64,000 bases of DNA from contig JBBQJP010000011.1 in assembly GCA_038326025.1 (NCBI GenBank), forward strand, positions 38,659-102,658. Direction: 5' to 3'. The position numbers and the translations under genes were made by a program. Source of the DNA: CAISIP01 sp038326025. Lineage in GTDB: Bacteria; Pseudomonadota; Gammaproteobacteria; Burkholderiales; Burkholderiaceae_C. Shown here in pieces: positions 17,864-27,256 of this stretch. Position 1 is the stretch's first letter. The number at the start of each line of letters is the position of its first letter. Under the pieces are notes generated by a model. It was not told where the DNA came from. It ran no database searches and was given only the letters and a program-made list of their open reading frames with translations.

Positions 17864-18783
17864 CCGCGCGCCGTCGATTCAGGCCCCAGCACAAAGTTGC
17901 AGACCGTGGCCAGTTGGTCCTCGGCAATCAGCGTGGGCGCATGGCCAACGCCGCCGAATTCCACCAGACGGGCCCTGGGACCACGTGCGCTCATGTCCAT
18001 GGCCGTCTCGTGCGACAGCAGGTCGGACTCGGCGCCACGCAACAACAAGGTCTGGGCCTGGATGCCGTCATACAGTTTCCACATGGCCTCCTGGCCCTGC
18101 AAGGCAGACTCGCGCGTAAGGGTACGAAATGGCACCGCAATGGCCGGGTCGTAGTGCAATGTGTACACGCCATCCTCGCCGGGAATCGGTTTGACCATGG
18201 CGCGCGACAAGGCGAGCCATTGCTCCGGCGTGTGCGGACCGAAACTGGTCGAAATCGCCCACATCGCGTCGGCGGCCTGCTGCACCGACGTGAATCTGCC
18301 CGTCTGGCCCAGATAAGTGCCAATTCGCTCCAGCGCTTCCCAGCGCACGACCGGCCCGACGTCGTTGAGCACCAGGCGGCGGATCCGCACCGGCAACGGC
18401 AGGTCGGGCTGACCAGCCAAGACCATGCCGATCAATCCGCCCATGCTGGTGCCAACCCAGTCCAGGGTGGTCGGCTGCAACCGGGCGATCAGCGCCAACA
18501 TGTCGGCCGCATATTGGGGAATCTGGTAGCCCATCGGCTCCTTGAGCCAATCGCTCTGGCCACGGCCTGCGACATCGGGGCACACCACCCGCAGAACATT
18601 GCCGCTACGCGCACACAGAGCTCGCGCCAGCACATCGAAGTCACGGCCCTGGCGTGACAGGCCGTGGACACATACAACGACATGCGATGCGGCGGGGTCA
18701 CCCCATTGCCAATACGCCATGTCATGGCCTCCCTGGGCATCGGGACATTTCACATGGTGCAGTTCGGGGGCGATGGAATTCAT
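17860..18783 (-). CDS. Alpha/beta hydrolase
   Basis: A 307-residue alpha/beta-fold hydrolase with the oxyanion segment CVHGLSRQGRDFD near residue 38, the nucleophile elbow GTSMGG (Ser near 116) and the catalytic His in GGVGHAPTL near residue 279. Related proteins are esterases, lactonases or C-C bond hydrolases; the substrate is unknown. Its stop overlaps the relA start by four bases (ATGA), so translation of relA is probably coupled to it. The gene is divergent from the 3-hydroxybutyrate dehydrogenase gene with 74 bases between. Confidence 0.88.
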   Translation of the reverse strand: MNSIAPELHHVKCPDAQGGHDMAYWQWGDPAASHVVVCVHGLSRQGRDFDVLARALCARSGNVLRVVCPDVAGRGQSDWLKEPMGYQIPQYAADMLALIARLQPTTLDWVGTSMGGLIGMVLAGQPDLPLPVRIRRLVLNDVGPVVRWEALERIGTYLGQTGRFTSVQQAADAMWAISTSFGPHTPEQWLALSRAMVKPIPGEDGVYTLHYDPAIAVPFRTLTRESALQGQEAMWKLYDGIQAQTLLLRGAESDLLSHETAMDMSARGPRARLVEFGGVGHAPTLIAEDQLATVCNFVLGPESTARG

Positions 18784-18857
18784 GGCAAAAGGTGCAGGGA
18801 CAAAACAGAGACAAAATGACGGTTCTCGATAGATCGTAATTCAATTGGAGAATCATC

Positions 18858-19628
<771 letters not shown>

Positions 19629-19679
19629 GCGTCATAAGCGCCGCGGTCGCTTGGCCGGCGCGGCTATCGCGCCGCTGCG

Positions 19680-21782
19680 TCAATTGCGGTTGTTGTGCTG
19701 TAAGTCGCGTGCCTGCTCCGCCATTCGCCGCTGCCGGCAGACTGCACGACCGGCGAATTCTGCCTTGGCACACTGGTCGCTCATGCAGGTTTGATACCCC
19801 AGCAATATGCGGCCTTCGCAAGCCTTTTCAGGGCTAGCCGAATCGCCCCCCACTGCGGCGACCGGTTCGGTCCTACGGGGCTTCACCGACTTGCCTGGCA
19901 GGGCCAGCGGCGATGGGGCCTCCGGCGCCGCCCTTTCGGTGGACGTGGTGGTGGACGTGGTGGTGGACGTGGCGGTGGACGTGGCGGCGGTCGCGGCCGC
20001 TCCTTTTGGCGCATCGGCGATGACCTTTGCGCCAATGGGCTTGTCCTGGGCGACAGTCGGCGCGGGTCGCACGGCGAACGCTGCCTGCAAGGCACTTGTG
20101 GCCGCCGATGACGGTTCAGCGGGCAGATCAGCCGCTGCGACCGACGACGGCACGGCGGCCGACTCCGATGCCGTCGCCGCGACCACCCCGACGGCAACCT
20201 CACCCGCTGTTGGAGTGCCCAAGGGTATGGAAGTCTGCGCCGGTTCCGAATCCGTCACCGTTCCGTAGCCCCAAAAAGTCAGTACACAGGCCACCAGCAA
20301 CGATGCAACCATGGCCCAGCGCCTGACCGGCTGCGAGCGCGCCGCGGACGCCACACGATGTTCAGCGCCATCGGGTTGCTTGGCGTGCACATGACCCGAC
20401 GCGTTTTGCGTGCCCAGCACCTCTGGCATCGCCTCGCCAGCGGGCGCAGACTCCACTGACTCGGCGTCGGTCGTCCACCTGTCCGGGGCAACTGCCAAGG
20501 TCTGTTCGTCCTCGCTCACAGCATAAGAATCGGCGCTGCCGGGACTGCGTTCGACATGCACGGTGTCATCCGTCATCTGCTCGGTGTCGGCAAAGCCGGT
20601 GTGCGCACCGCCCCTGTCCATCACACGGGTCTGCAGCGCGGTCCCGGTCTGCTCACCTCGTTCCTGACCGCCCAGCCGCTTCAAGCGGCGACGCGCCAGG
20701 TCGCCATAGATGCCATGCGGGAAACGATCGAGAAATCCTTGCAGATCGGCCAGGTCGTCCGAGTCCTTGACATCCTTCCAGTAGACCAGTTCGAGTTCCT
20801 GCGTCACCGTCGATCCAGACGTATCACCCCTGGCCGCGAGACCGCTGTTGTTGCCGCCGCCAGATCGGCCTGACCCGCGCTTGGCATTCGCGCCAGTTCC
20901 GCCCCACTCCACTGCGGGACGCATGCCCGGTGGCGGCACAATGGTCTGGTCGGCAGCAGTGGCCACGGCCGCCTCCAGTGCAACAGCAAATACCTGGGCG
21001 CTGGCGAACCGCTGCTCGCGCAATGGCGCCAGCGCCAGCGCCACCACCGCATCGATCGCCGGGGGCAGTTGCGCATTGAGCGTGGACGGCGCCGCCGGCG
21101 CAGAAGCAACAATTTGCTGGATGATGGCGAAGTCACTTTCTCCATCAAACGGCCGTCGCCCCGTGAGCAATTGGTAGAGCAGGACGCCCGCGGCAAAGAT
21201 GTCGGCGCGTGCATCGACCGCCAGACCCTGGACCTGTTCTGGCGCCATGTATTTCAGCGTACCGACCATGGAGCCACGGGTACGGGTGGCGTCACCCGCG
21301 TCCTGAATACGCGCCACACCGAAGTCGGTCAACTTGACCCGCCCGTTGGCTTCGATCAGCAGGTTGGCCGGTTTGACATCGCGGTGCACGATGTTCTGGC
21401 GATGTGCATAGTCCAGCGCTGACAGCAGGTCACACATCATGTGCGTAGCCTGCGCCAGCGTGAACGTGATGCCGCGGTCGAGCAACTGTTTGAGGTCATC
21501 ACCCTGGACGAACTCCATCACCAGATAGGCCATGTCGCCGTGCCGGCCCGAGTCGTAGACGCTGACGATGTGGGGATGCTGCAAACGGGCCGCAGAGTGG
21601 GCCTCGGTGCGAAACCGTGCCTCGTATTCAGCCGAAGCTTCCTGCGACAAGGCGTCGACCTTGATGGTCTTGATCGCCACGCGCCGCTCGAGGTTGGGGT
21701 CACGCGCCTCGTACACCATCCCCATCGCACCCTTGCCCACTATGCGAATGATGTCGTACCGACCCAGTTTTTTCAAACCCAT
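19680..21782 (-). CDS. Membrane-anchored serine/threonine protein kinase
   Basis: A 700-residue Hanks-type kinase from the ATG at 21782 (an in-frame TTG at 21866 would add 28 residues of no clear family character). Kinase domain residues about 8-270: glycine loop GKGAMGMVYEA, VAIKTIK lysine, catalytic HRDVKPANLL, DFGVARI and MAPEQ. A variable linker is followed by a single membrane helix near residue 490 (VASLLVACVLTFWGY) and an extracytoplasmic part rich in Ala, Thr, Ser and Pro with a T/S tandem tract encoded at 19939-19989, ending in a short region with four cysteines (CEGRILLGYQTCMSDQCAK). No PASTA repeats. It probably senses an envelope signal; substrates are unknown. Confidence 0.9.
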   Translation of the reverse strand: MGLKKLGRYDIIRIVGKGAMGMVYEARDPNLERRVAIKTIKVDALSQEASAEYEARFRTEAHSAARLQHPHIVSVYDSGRHGDMAYLVMEFVQGDDLKQLLDRGITFTLAQATHMMCDLLSALDYAHRQNIVHRDVKPANLLIEANGRVKLTDFGVARIQDAGDATRTRGSMVGTLKYMAPEQVQGLAVDARADIFAAGVLLYQLLTGRRPFDGESDFAIIQQIVASAPAAPSTLNAQLPPAIDAVVALALAPLREQRFASAQVFAVALEAAVATAADQTIVPPPGMRPAVEWGGTGANAKRGSGRSGGGNNSGLAARGDTSGSTVTQELELVYWKDVKDSDDLADLQGFLDRFPHGIYGDLARRRLKRLGGQERGEQTGTALQTRVMDRGGAHTGFADTEQMTDDTVHVERSPGSADSYAVSEDEQTLAVAPDRWTTDAESVESAPAGEAMPEVLGTQNASGHVHAKQPDGAEHRVASAARSQPVRRWAMVASLLVACVLTFWGYGTVTDSEPAQTSIPLGTPTAGEVAVGVVAATASESAAVPSSVAAADLPAEPSSAATSALQAAFAVRPAPTVAQDKPIGAKVIADAPKGAAATAATSTATSTTTSTTTSTERAAPEAPSPLALPGKSVKPRRTEPVAAVGGDSASPEKACEGRILLGYQTCMSDQCAKAEFAGRAVCRQRRMAEQARDLQHNNRN
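19939..19989 (-). repeat. Short tandem repeat in the kinase gene (Ser/Thr tract)
   Basis: About four imperfect copies of a 12-base unit GTGGTGGTGGAC (plus-strand reading) with one or two base changes. On the coding strand they spell a run of Ser and Thr with occasional Ala in the extracytoplasmic linker of the kinase. Copy number could vary between strains. Confidence 0.75.
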
Positions 21783-21893
21783 TGTGCGCAATCCGTTGGC
21801 AACATCCGGCACATTCTCCCCCAAACAGGGGGGGCCGGCCGCAAGGCCTTGGCTGGCGCACGCCAATTGCCGCTGATCCCCACGGTGCGTGAC

Positions 21894-22253
21894 CTAGAAG
21901 GCGTGTGCCTGCAATTGCGCCAGCGTCACGATCTCAAGTGCGTTCTGGTGGGTGGACGCCAGAATTACGCCGGGCGCGACACCTGCGTCCAGCGCTTGCT
22001 TCCAGCGCAAGGCACACAGGCACCAGCGATCCCCTGGTTGCAGGCCTCGAAAGCGATATTCCGGTCGCGGTGTCGACAAGTCATTGCCGCTCTCGCGCGA
22101 GAAAGCCAGGAACGCAGCCGTCAAGCGCGCGCAAATTACATGGGTGCCGTGATCCTGGGCATCGGTATGGCAACATCCGTCGCGCAGGAATCCGGTCAGC
22201 GGGTCAAACGAACAGGCGAGCAGTTCGGTGCCAAGTACATTCAATGGGTGCAT
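21894..22253 (-). CDS. DUF2237 family protein
   Basis: A 119-residue protein from the ATG at 22253. It matches the DUF2237 family as I know it: NVLGTELLACSFDPLTGFLRDGCC near the start, then CARLTAAFLAFSRESGNDLSTP and PGDRWCLCALRWKQALDAGVAP. The conserved Cys and Asp/His residues suggest a metal or redox site, but no function is established that I can name. An in-frame ATG at 22307 would add 18 residues lacking family similarity. It is divergent from the DUF3429 gene. Confidence 0.87.
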   Translation of the reverse strand: MHPLNVLGTELLACSFDPLTGFLRDGCCHTDAQDHGTHVICARLTAAFLAFSRESGNDLSTPRPEYRFRGLQPGDRWCLCALRWKQALDAGVAPGVILASTHQNALEIVTLAQLQAHAF

Positions 22254-22393
22254 CAGTGGGTCAAAGGCTGCTGACGGGCAACGTCGGGCATATTGCCGCA
22301 GAATCAAAAGGATCCTGATGCTGCCACAACCGGCCTGCTCCTGCGTGCCAGATGGCGTTTATTCTTTCTTGTTGCCCCGCTTTCCGTTCATTC

Positions 22394-22846
22394 ATGCAAA
22401 CATCCCACGTATATCCCTTGCCCAGAGCCGCGCGATGGCTTGGATATGCAGGGCTTATTCCATTTGTGGTGCTCGCCGCCATGGCGTGGTGGCTTCCCGC
22501 GACGGATCACATGGCTGCCGCCTTTGCATTGAAAGCATATGGCGCAACCATCACCAGCTTCCTGGGCGCCATCCATTGGGGCCTGGCAATGCAGGTCCCC
22601 TCCGAACGCACGCCGGTATTCCACTTGGTCTGGGGTGTAGTTCCATCGCTGCTTGCATGGCTCGCACTGTTGCTTTCGCCGTCAGCAGGGTTGGTGCTGC
22701 TGGCCGTATCGCTCGGCCTGTGTTTCGCGATCGATCGCGCCACCTATGCCCAGTTTAAACTCCATCATTGGCTGCCCTTGCGCCTGCAGCTCACCATGGT
22801 GGCGGCCTCGTCTTGCCTGTTAGCCGTGGGAGGACTGGCGCAATGA
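22394..22846 (+). CDS. DUF3429 family inner-membrane protein
   Basis: A 150-residue protein with about four hydrophobic helices (LGYAGLIPFVVLAAMAWWLP; ATITSFLGAIHWGLAM; VWGVVPSLLAWLALLL; LTMVAASSCLLAVGG). The SFLGAIHWG motif is typical of DUF3429 proteins; their role is unknown. ATG at 22394 is preferred over the in-frame start at 22352 because it opens just before the conserved part. The stop codon overlaps the start of the cupin gene (ATGA), so the two are probably translated together. Confidence 0.83.
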   Translation: MQTSHVYPLPRAARWLGYAGLIPFVVLAAMAWWLPATDHMAAAFALKAYGATITSFLGAIHWGLAMQVPSERTPVFHLVWGVVPSLLAWLALLLSPSAGLVLLAVSLGLCFAIDRATYAQFKLHHWLPLRLQLTMVAASSCLLAVGGLAQ

Positions 22847-23511
22847 ACGAGATCCGGCTCAACACCGACTGGGCACTACGCTGCGTCGTCGACAGCACCC
22901 AACTGCCATGGCAAACTTCGCCCTCTCCGCTGGTGCAACGGCGCATGCTCGAACGCGACGGTGGCGAAGTCGCACGGGCCACGTCAGTGGTGCGTTATGC
23001 ACCGGGAGCACGCTTCGCCGAGCACCGGCATGACCTGGGCGAAGAGATCGTCGTTCTTGACGGCACGTTCGGCGATGCCAACGGCGAATACGGGCCTGGC
23101 AGCTATCTCAGGAACCCGCCTGGCACGTGCCACGCGCCCTATTCGACCGATGGCTGCACCCTGTTCGTCAAACTGCGCTACATGTTGCCCGGAGATACCT
23201 TGCAATGCGCCATAGATACCCGCCAGGCAAAGTGGCATCCGGGTGTCGCTGCCGGTCTGACAGTGCTGCCGCTGGCCAGCACAGGCACCACCCACACCGC
23301 GATGGTGCGCTGGGCGCCAGGCACGCGGTTCCAGACCCATCGCCACCACGGTGGCGAGGAAATATTCGTGCTCGAAGGGGTGTTCTCAGACGAATTCGGT
23401 GATTACCCGGCCGGCCACTGGATACGCAGTCCGCATCTGAGCCAGCATCAGCCCTTCAGCCAGGACGGCTGCCTGATTCTTGTCAAGACGGGGCACCTGA
23501 ACGTGTTGTGA
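22843..23511 (+). CDS. Double-cupin protein, ChrR-like
   Basis: A 222-residue protein made of two cupin units. Each has a metal-binding pattern: RFAEHRHDLGEEIVVLDGTF in the first and the equivalent TRFQTHRHHGGEEIFVLEGVF in the second, and each is followed by the PG/PAG-ending strand and a P-H segment (NPPGTCHAP; SPHLSQHQP). This is the cupin found at the C-terminus of ChrR anti-sigma factors, but the zinc-binding N-terminal domain of ChrR is absent and no sigma factor is beside it. Possible enzyme or metal sensor. It overlaps DUF3429 by four bases. Confidence 0.82.
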   Translation: MNEIRLNTDWALRCVVDSTQLPWQTSPSPLVQRRMLERDGGEVARATSVVRYAPGARFAEHRHDLGEEIVVLDGTFGDANGEYGPGSYLRNPPGTCHAPYSTDGCTLFVKLRYMLPGDTLQCAIDTRQAKWHPGVAAGLTVLPLASTGTTHTAMVRWAPGTRFQTHRHHGGEEIFVLEGVFSDEFGDYPAGHWIRSPHLSQHQPFSQDGCLILVKTGHLNVL

Positions 23512-23611
23512 ACCCGGACTGGTTGACGCGCTGATTCCCATTGGCGGTTTGTCGATTCTTTTCGATCAAGGGTTCACGCGACAATCGGGGCTTGAATGTT
23601 CCGGACGGACT

Positions 23612-24319
23612 ATGAAAACTCAGATTGATCACTTGGTAGTTGTGGCGAAGACCCTTGACCAGGGCGTGAAATGGTGCGAGGCCACCTTTGGTATCACCCC
23701 GGGACCTGGCGGCGAGCATGCGCAGTTTGGCACGCACAACCGCTTGTTCAAGATCGCCACACCGGCCAAACCGCTCGCCTATCTTGAGATCATTGCCGTC
23801 AATGAGGGCGCTACGCGACCATCAATTGCCCCGCGCAAGCGCTGGTTTGACATGGATGATTTGGCCGTACAAGCCGCAGTTGCGGTTGAGCCGCGTCTGG
23901 TGCATTTTGTGGCCAGTACAACTGACATTCAGGCCGGGCGTACGGCCCTGAGAGCGCTGGACATCGAACGTGGACCCGCGGTGCAAGCCAGTCGGCATTC
24001 GCGTCCCGGCCTGTTGCAGTGGCAGATTACGGTCCGGGAAGACGGGCAGCGGCTGTTTGACGGCGCGCTTCCCACGTTGATTCAATGGGGCAAGGCGGAT
24101 GACGCTGATCCCCTGCGGCTGCACCCGAGGAACAGCTTGCCTCGCTCGGGCGTTTCGCTGCAGACCCTCGTGGTCACGCATCCGTCAGCCGACAAACTCC
24201 AGTTGGCCTATAAGGCCATCGGACTGACGGGGATTGCGATCAACGCAGGTCCGGCGAACATCGTTGCGACGTTTCAGTCGCCGCGAGGGGTTGTCGAGTT
24301 GAGCAGCAACGGGGTATAG
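23612..24319 (+). CDS. VOC / glyoxalase-like domain protein
   Basis: A 235-residue protein that opens with QIDHLVVVAKTLDQGVKWCEATFGI, typical of the glyoxalase-like (PF13468-type) branch of the vicinal oxygen chelate superfamily, continuing with HAQFGTHNRLFKI and LAYLEIIAVNE. The first His and the Glu of LEII are plausible metal ligands. Function is unknown. ATG at 23612 precedes the conserved start directly; the longer frame from 23549 adds non-conserved residues. Codon pattern is less GC-rich at places than its neighbours. Confidence 0.83.
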   Translation: MKTQIDHLVVVAKTLDQGVKWCEATFGITPGPGGEHAQFGTHNRLFKIATPAKPLAYLEIIAVNEGATRPSIAPRKRWFDMDDLAVQAAVAVEPRLVHFVASTTDIQAGRTALRALDIERGPAVQASRHSRPGLLQWQITVREDGQRLFDGALPTLIQWGKADDADPLRLHPRNSLPRSGVSLQTLVVTHPSADKLQLAYKAIGLTGIAINAGPANIVATFQSPRGVVELSSNGV

Positions 24320-24419
24320 GGGGTCAGGGGAATGCTCTGTGGCCTATCGCCTGTTGGCGTCCAAGGCCGACTTCTACCGAACACTCAATAGAAAATCCAA
24401 ACATCCCAACGGTTCGCCT

Positions 24420-24722
24420 AGGATGATGTTGCTGGCAACAGAAATCGATGCGACCCAGGCGGTCAGCTGTGGCCTGGCCGACCACGGCGCGGCTGACGGC
24501 AGCACGGCACTGGCCGAGGCACTGGTGCTGGCCCAGCAACTGGCGCGAGGACCCCAACGCGCCTACGGCCGTATCAAGAACGGCCTGCGCCAATCACCCA
24601 TGTAGCCAGAACAGGCCTTGACTTACCAGCGGGACAACGCGCCTGGACTGTTCGCCAGTGCCGATTTCCGCGAGGGTGCGGCCGCGTTTTTCGAGAAACG
24701 CGCACCACGTTTCGGCCGCTAG
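24420..24722 (+). pseudogene. Enoyl-CoA hydratase remnant (C-terminal third, internal stop)
   Basis: The frame MMLLATEIDATQAVSCGLAD continues with LAEALVLAQQLARGPQRAYG and is cut by a TAG at 24603-24605. Reading on in the same frame gives NAPGLFASADFREGAAAFF then EKRAPRF before a stop at 24720-24722, the expected C-terminus of a crotonase-fold enoyl-CoA hydratase. The N-terminal two thirds, including the oxyanion-hole residues, are absent; the sequence from 24320 to 24419 shows no similarity I recognise. It is therefore a decayed fragment with both a truncation and a nonsense mutation. The open part alone (ORF from 24339) should not be annotated as an intact gene. Confidence 0.82.
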
Positions 24723-24871
24723 CGCGCAGGCAGTGAACGCAGTCGCCTGGTGTTGCAAGCCGCTTCGAAGAAGCCGGCACGCAACACTGTCACGCCATGA
24801 CGTCTGTCAATTTCGAGCCGCGCATAATCAGGCACTCAGGCTTCACGCCGCCATCGCGAGTATCGAATTCC

Positions 24872-25903
24872 ATGACAAACACCATTCCCGCCACCCTTAT
24901 TCCCGGTGACGGCATCGGCCCTGAAATCGTCGACGCCACACTGGCGGCGCTCGAAGCGCTGCAAGCGCCTTTTGCCTGGGACCGCCAGATCGCCGGCCTC
25001 GAAGGCGTGAAGGTGGCGGGTGATCCGCTGCCACAAGCCACGCTCGACAGCATCCACCGCACCCGCCTGGCACTCAAGGGCCCGTTGGAGACACCTTCGG
25101 GCGGCGGTTATCGCTCATCGAACGTGCGTTTGCGGGAGGAATTCAAGCTTTACGCGAATCTACGGCCCGCATTGACCATCATTCCCGGTGGCCGCTTCGA
25201 CAAGATCGACCTGGTGGTCGTACGCGAGAACCTCGAAGGTCTGTATATCGGCCACGAACATTTCGTGCAGATCGACGATGACCCGCACGCCGTGGCCATG
25301 GCCACAGGCATCAACACCCGCGCTGGCTGCCGGCGCCTGCTCGAGTTTGCCTTCGATCAAGCCGTCGCCATGGGCCGCAAGAAGGTCACCATCGTGCACA
25401 AGGCCAACATCATGAAAGCCTTGACCGGCATCTTCCTGGAGACCGGTCTGGAACTGTACGAACGCAAATACAAGGGCCAATTTGAAGTCGACTCGGTCAT
25501 CATCGACGCATGTGCAATGAAGCTGGTGCTCAATCCCTGGCAGTTCGACATGCTGGTCACCACCAACCTGTTTGGCGACATCCTGTCCGATCTGGTGGCT
25601 GGTCTGGTTGGAGGCCTTGGAATGGCTCCCGGCGCCAATATCGGCGCTGACGCGGCGATCTTCGAAGCAGTGCACGGGTCAGCGCCCGACATCACCGGCA
25701 AGGGCATCGCCAACCCGACCGCACTGTTGCTGGCGGCGGCGATGATGCTCGACCACACCAAGCTCACCGACAAGGCCACGCGCTTGCGTCAGGCGCTCGA
25801 CGCTACGCTGAACATCGACAAGGTGCGCACGGGTGATCTGGGCGGTACGGCGAACACGGCGAGCTTCACCAAGGCGCTCGTCAGCCGCATTTCCAACGCC
25901 TGA
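24872..25903 (+). CDS. NAD-dependent isocitrate dehydrogenase (isocitrate/isopropylmalate family)
   Basis: A 343-residue beta-decarboxylating dehydrogenase. Visible are IPGDGIGPEIV at the N-terminus, the substrate loop LETPSGGGYRSSNVRLRE with the conserved Arg residues of RLREEFKLYANLRP, VVRENLEGLYIGHEH, the catalytic Lys in VHKANIMK, metal Asp in TTNLFGDILSDL, and the cofactor segment VHGSAPDITGKGIANP. The Ser/Asn pattern in the loop and the RENLEGLYIG wording favour an NAD-type isocitrate dehydrogenase like mitochondrial IDH3 over isopropylmalate dehydrogenase. The ATG at 24872 matches the family start. Single gene; the tRNA-Val terminator faces it from downstream. Confidence 0.85.
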   Translation: MTNTIPATLIPGDGIGPEIVDATLAALEALQAPFAWDRQIAGLEGVKVAGDPLPQATLDSIHRTRLALKGPLETPSGGGYRSSNVRLREEFKLYANLRPALTIIPGGRFDKIDLVVVRENLEGLYIGHEHFVQIDDDPHAVAMATGINTRAGCRRLLEFAFDQAVAMGRKKVTIVHKANIMKALTGIFLETGLELYERKYKGQFEVDSVIIDACAMKLVLNPWQFDMLVTTNLFGDILSDLVAGLVGGLGMAPGANIGADAAIFEAVHGSAPDITGKGIANPTALLLAAAMMLDHTKLTDKATRLRQALDATLNIDKVRTGDLGGTANTASFTKALVSRISNA

Positions 25904-26010
25904 GCCATTGGCAAGCGGTATATGCCGCAGAACGCGGAAAAATGGGTTCACGCGCCAGGCAGTTGGCGCCCGTGATCCTTTGACCGCGCCGGGCGCCAGG
26001 CAAGCAGCGT

Positions 26011-26046
26011 AAAAAAATGGACCTGCGATCGCTCGCAAGTCCATTT
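26011..26046 (-). terminator. Intrinsic terminator after tRNA-Val
   Basis: Read on the minus strand, AAATGGACTTGCGA pairs with TCGCAGGTCCATTT (14 bp with one G-T pair, 4-base loop) and runs straight into a tract of T residues. It lies 12 bases beyond the 3' end of the tRNA and would end transcription coming from tRNA-Val, and possibly from the whole isc-dnaQ transcript. Confidence 0.88.
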
Positions 26047-26057
26047 CATGAATATCC

Positions 26058-26132
26058 TGGTGGGCGGTGGAGGTTTCGAACCTCCGACCCCAGCAGTGTG
26101 AATGCTGTGCTCTACCCCTGAGCTAACCGCCC
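26058..26132 (-). tRNA. tRNA-Val (anticodon CAC)
   Basis: The minus strand folds as a full cloverleaf: acceptor GGGCGGT pairing with ACCGCCC, D arm GCTC/GAGC, anticodon stem CAGCA/TGCTG enclosing the loop TTCACAC (anticodon CAC, reading GUG), T arm GGAGG/CCTCC with loop TTCGAAA, and an encoded 3' ACCA tail. It starts 40 bases after the dnaQ stop on the same strand and has its own intrinsic terminator. A CATAAT box at 26159-26164 could be part of a promoter inside the dnaQ end. Confidence 0.96.
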
Positions 26133-26172
26133 TGTCGCCGTTGCCGGAACAGCCGCAAATTATGCCACAGCA

Positions 26173-26880
26173 TCAGGCCGCTTCCGGCGCCGGCCACAAG
26201 ACTTTGCCGCCACTGGCCTTGTCGAGTTCCTTGAGCACCTGCGCATGGGCCTCGCGTTCGGCATCGCTGGCTTGCAGCACCGGCAGGTCAAAGCTTCGCA
26301 AATCGACATAGGCGACAGCGCCGACCTCGTCAGCCCCTGTGTCGGTCTCCATCAACAAGGCTTCCTGGCCGCGGGTCATATTGATGTAGACGTCGGCGAG
26401 CAGCTCGGCATCGAGCAAGGCGCCGTGCAATGTGCGACCCGAATTGTCGACATCGAGCCGGTCGCATAAGGAATCCAGCGAATTGCGTTTGCCGGGGAAC
26501 ATCTCCTTGGCCATTGCCAAGGTGTCGACGATTGTGCCCACGTTGGGTGGGAAGGGGCCGCGGCCGATTAGCGCCAGTTCCTTGTTGAGGAAGCCGACAT
26601 CAAACGGTGCGTTGTGAATGATGATCTCGGCGCCGGCCAGATATTCCATCAGTTCATCAGCCACCGCCGCAAACACCGGCTTGTCACGCAGGAACTCGTT
26701 GCTGATGCCGTGCACCCGCAATGCTTCCTCGTGGCTGTCGCGCCCCGGATTCAGATAGAAATGCTTGTTGTTGCCGGTGAGCTTGCGGTGCAGCAGTTCA
26801 ACGCAGCCGACCTCGATGATGCGGTCGCCGTTATCCGGCGACAGGCCGGTGGTTTCGGTATCCAGGAAGATCTGACGCAT
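26173..26880 (-). CDS. dnaQ: DNA polymerase III epsilon subunit (proofreading exonuclease)
   Basis: A 235-residue DEDDh 3'-5' exonuclease. Exo I is DTETTG (Asp7, Glu9), Exo II is HNAPFDVGFL and Exo III is HGALLDAELLADVY with the catalytic His. A Gln-x-x-Leu-Leu-like clamp-binding stretch (GQEALL) follows. The C-terminal alpha-binding part is present though short. It corrects replication errors within the polymerase III core. It starts only 9 bases after fdx, so it is most likely the last gene of the isc operon here. Confidence 0.93.
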   Translation of the reverse strand: MRQIFLDTETTGLSPDNGDRIIEVGCVELLHRKLTGNNKHFYLNPGRDSHEEALRVHGISNEFLRDKPVFAAVADELMEYLAGAEIIIHNAPFDVGFLNKELALIGRGPFPPNVGTIVDTLAMAKEMFPGKRNSLDSLCDRLDVDNSGRTLHGALLDAELLADVYINMTRGQEALLMETDTGADEVGAVAYVDLRSFDLPVLQASDAEREAHAQVLKELDKASGGKVLWPAPEAA

Positions 26881-26889
26881 GGCGCGGGT

Positions 26890-27228
26890 TCAGTGGTTCT
26901 CTTTGGCGTGGTTGATAGAGTAACGCGGAATCTCCACCACCAGATCGTCCTGCGCCAGGATGGCTTGGCAACTCAGGCGCGAGTTCGGCTCCAGACCCCA
27001 GGCCCGGTCGAGCAGGTCTTCCTCGCTTTCGTCCTGCTCGTTAAGCGAGCTTATGCCCTCGCGCACGATCACATGGCAGGTGGTGCACGCGCAACTCATG
27101 TCGCAGGCATGTTCAATATTGATCTTGTTGTCCAGCAACGCTTCGCAGATGGACGTGCCGGTCGGCGCAGAAATCTCTGCGCCCTGTGGGCAATATTCGG
27201 CGTGCGGCAGTATCTTGATGATGGGCAT
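26890..27228 (-). CDS. fdx: ISC-system ferredoxin, 2Fe-2S
   Basis: A 112-residue adrenodoxin-type ferredoxin. Cluster ligands are Cys residues in HACDMSCACTTCHV and the fourth in RLSCQAIL, the CX5CX2C...C pattern of isc-operon ferredoxins. It supplies electrons for Fe-S assembly on IscU. It sits between hscA (28 bases) and dnaQ (9 bases). Confidence 0.95.
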   Translation of the reverse strand: MPIIKILPHAEYCPQGAEISAPTGTSICEALLDNKINIEHACDMSCACTTCHVIVREGISSLNEQDESEEDLLDRAWGLEPNSRLSCQAILAQDDLVVEIPRYSINHAKENH

Positions 27229-27256
27229 GGCGTGTGCTGTCGCTCGATTTTCTTGA

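Noticed and set aside
24339..24605. 88-codon open frame
   Set aside because: Its similarity continues past its stop in the same frame; it is part of the enoyl-CoA hydratase pseudogene rather than an intact gene.
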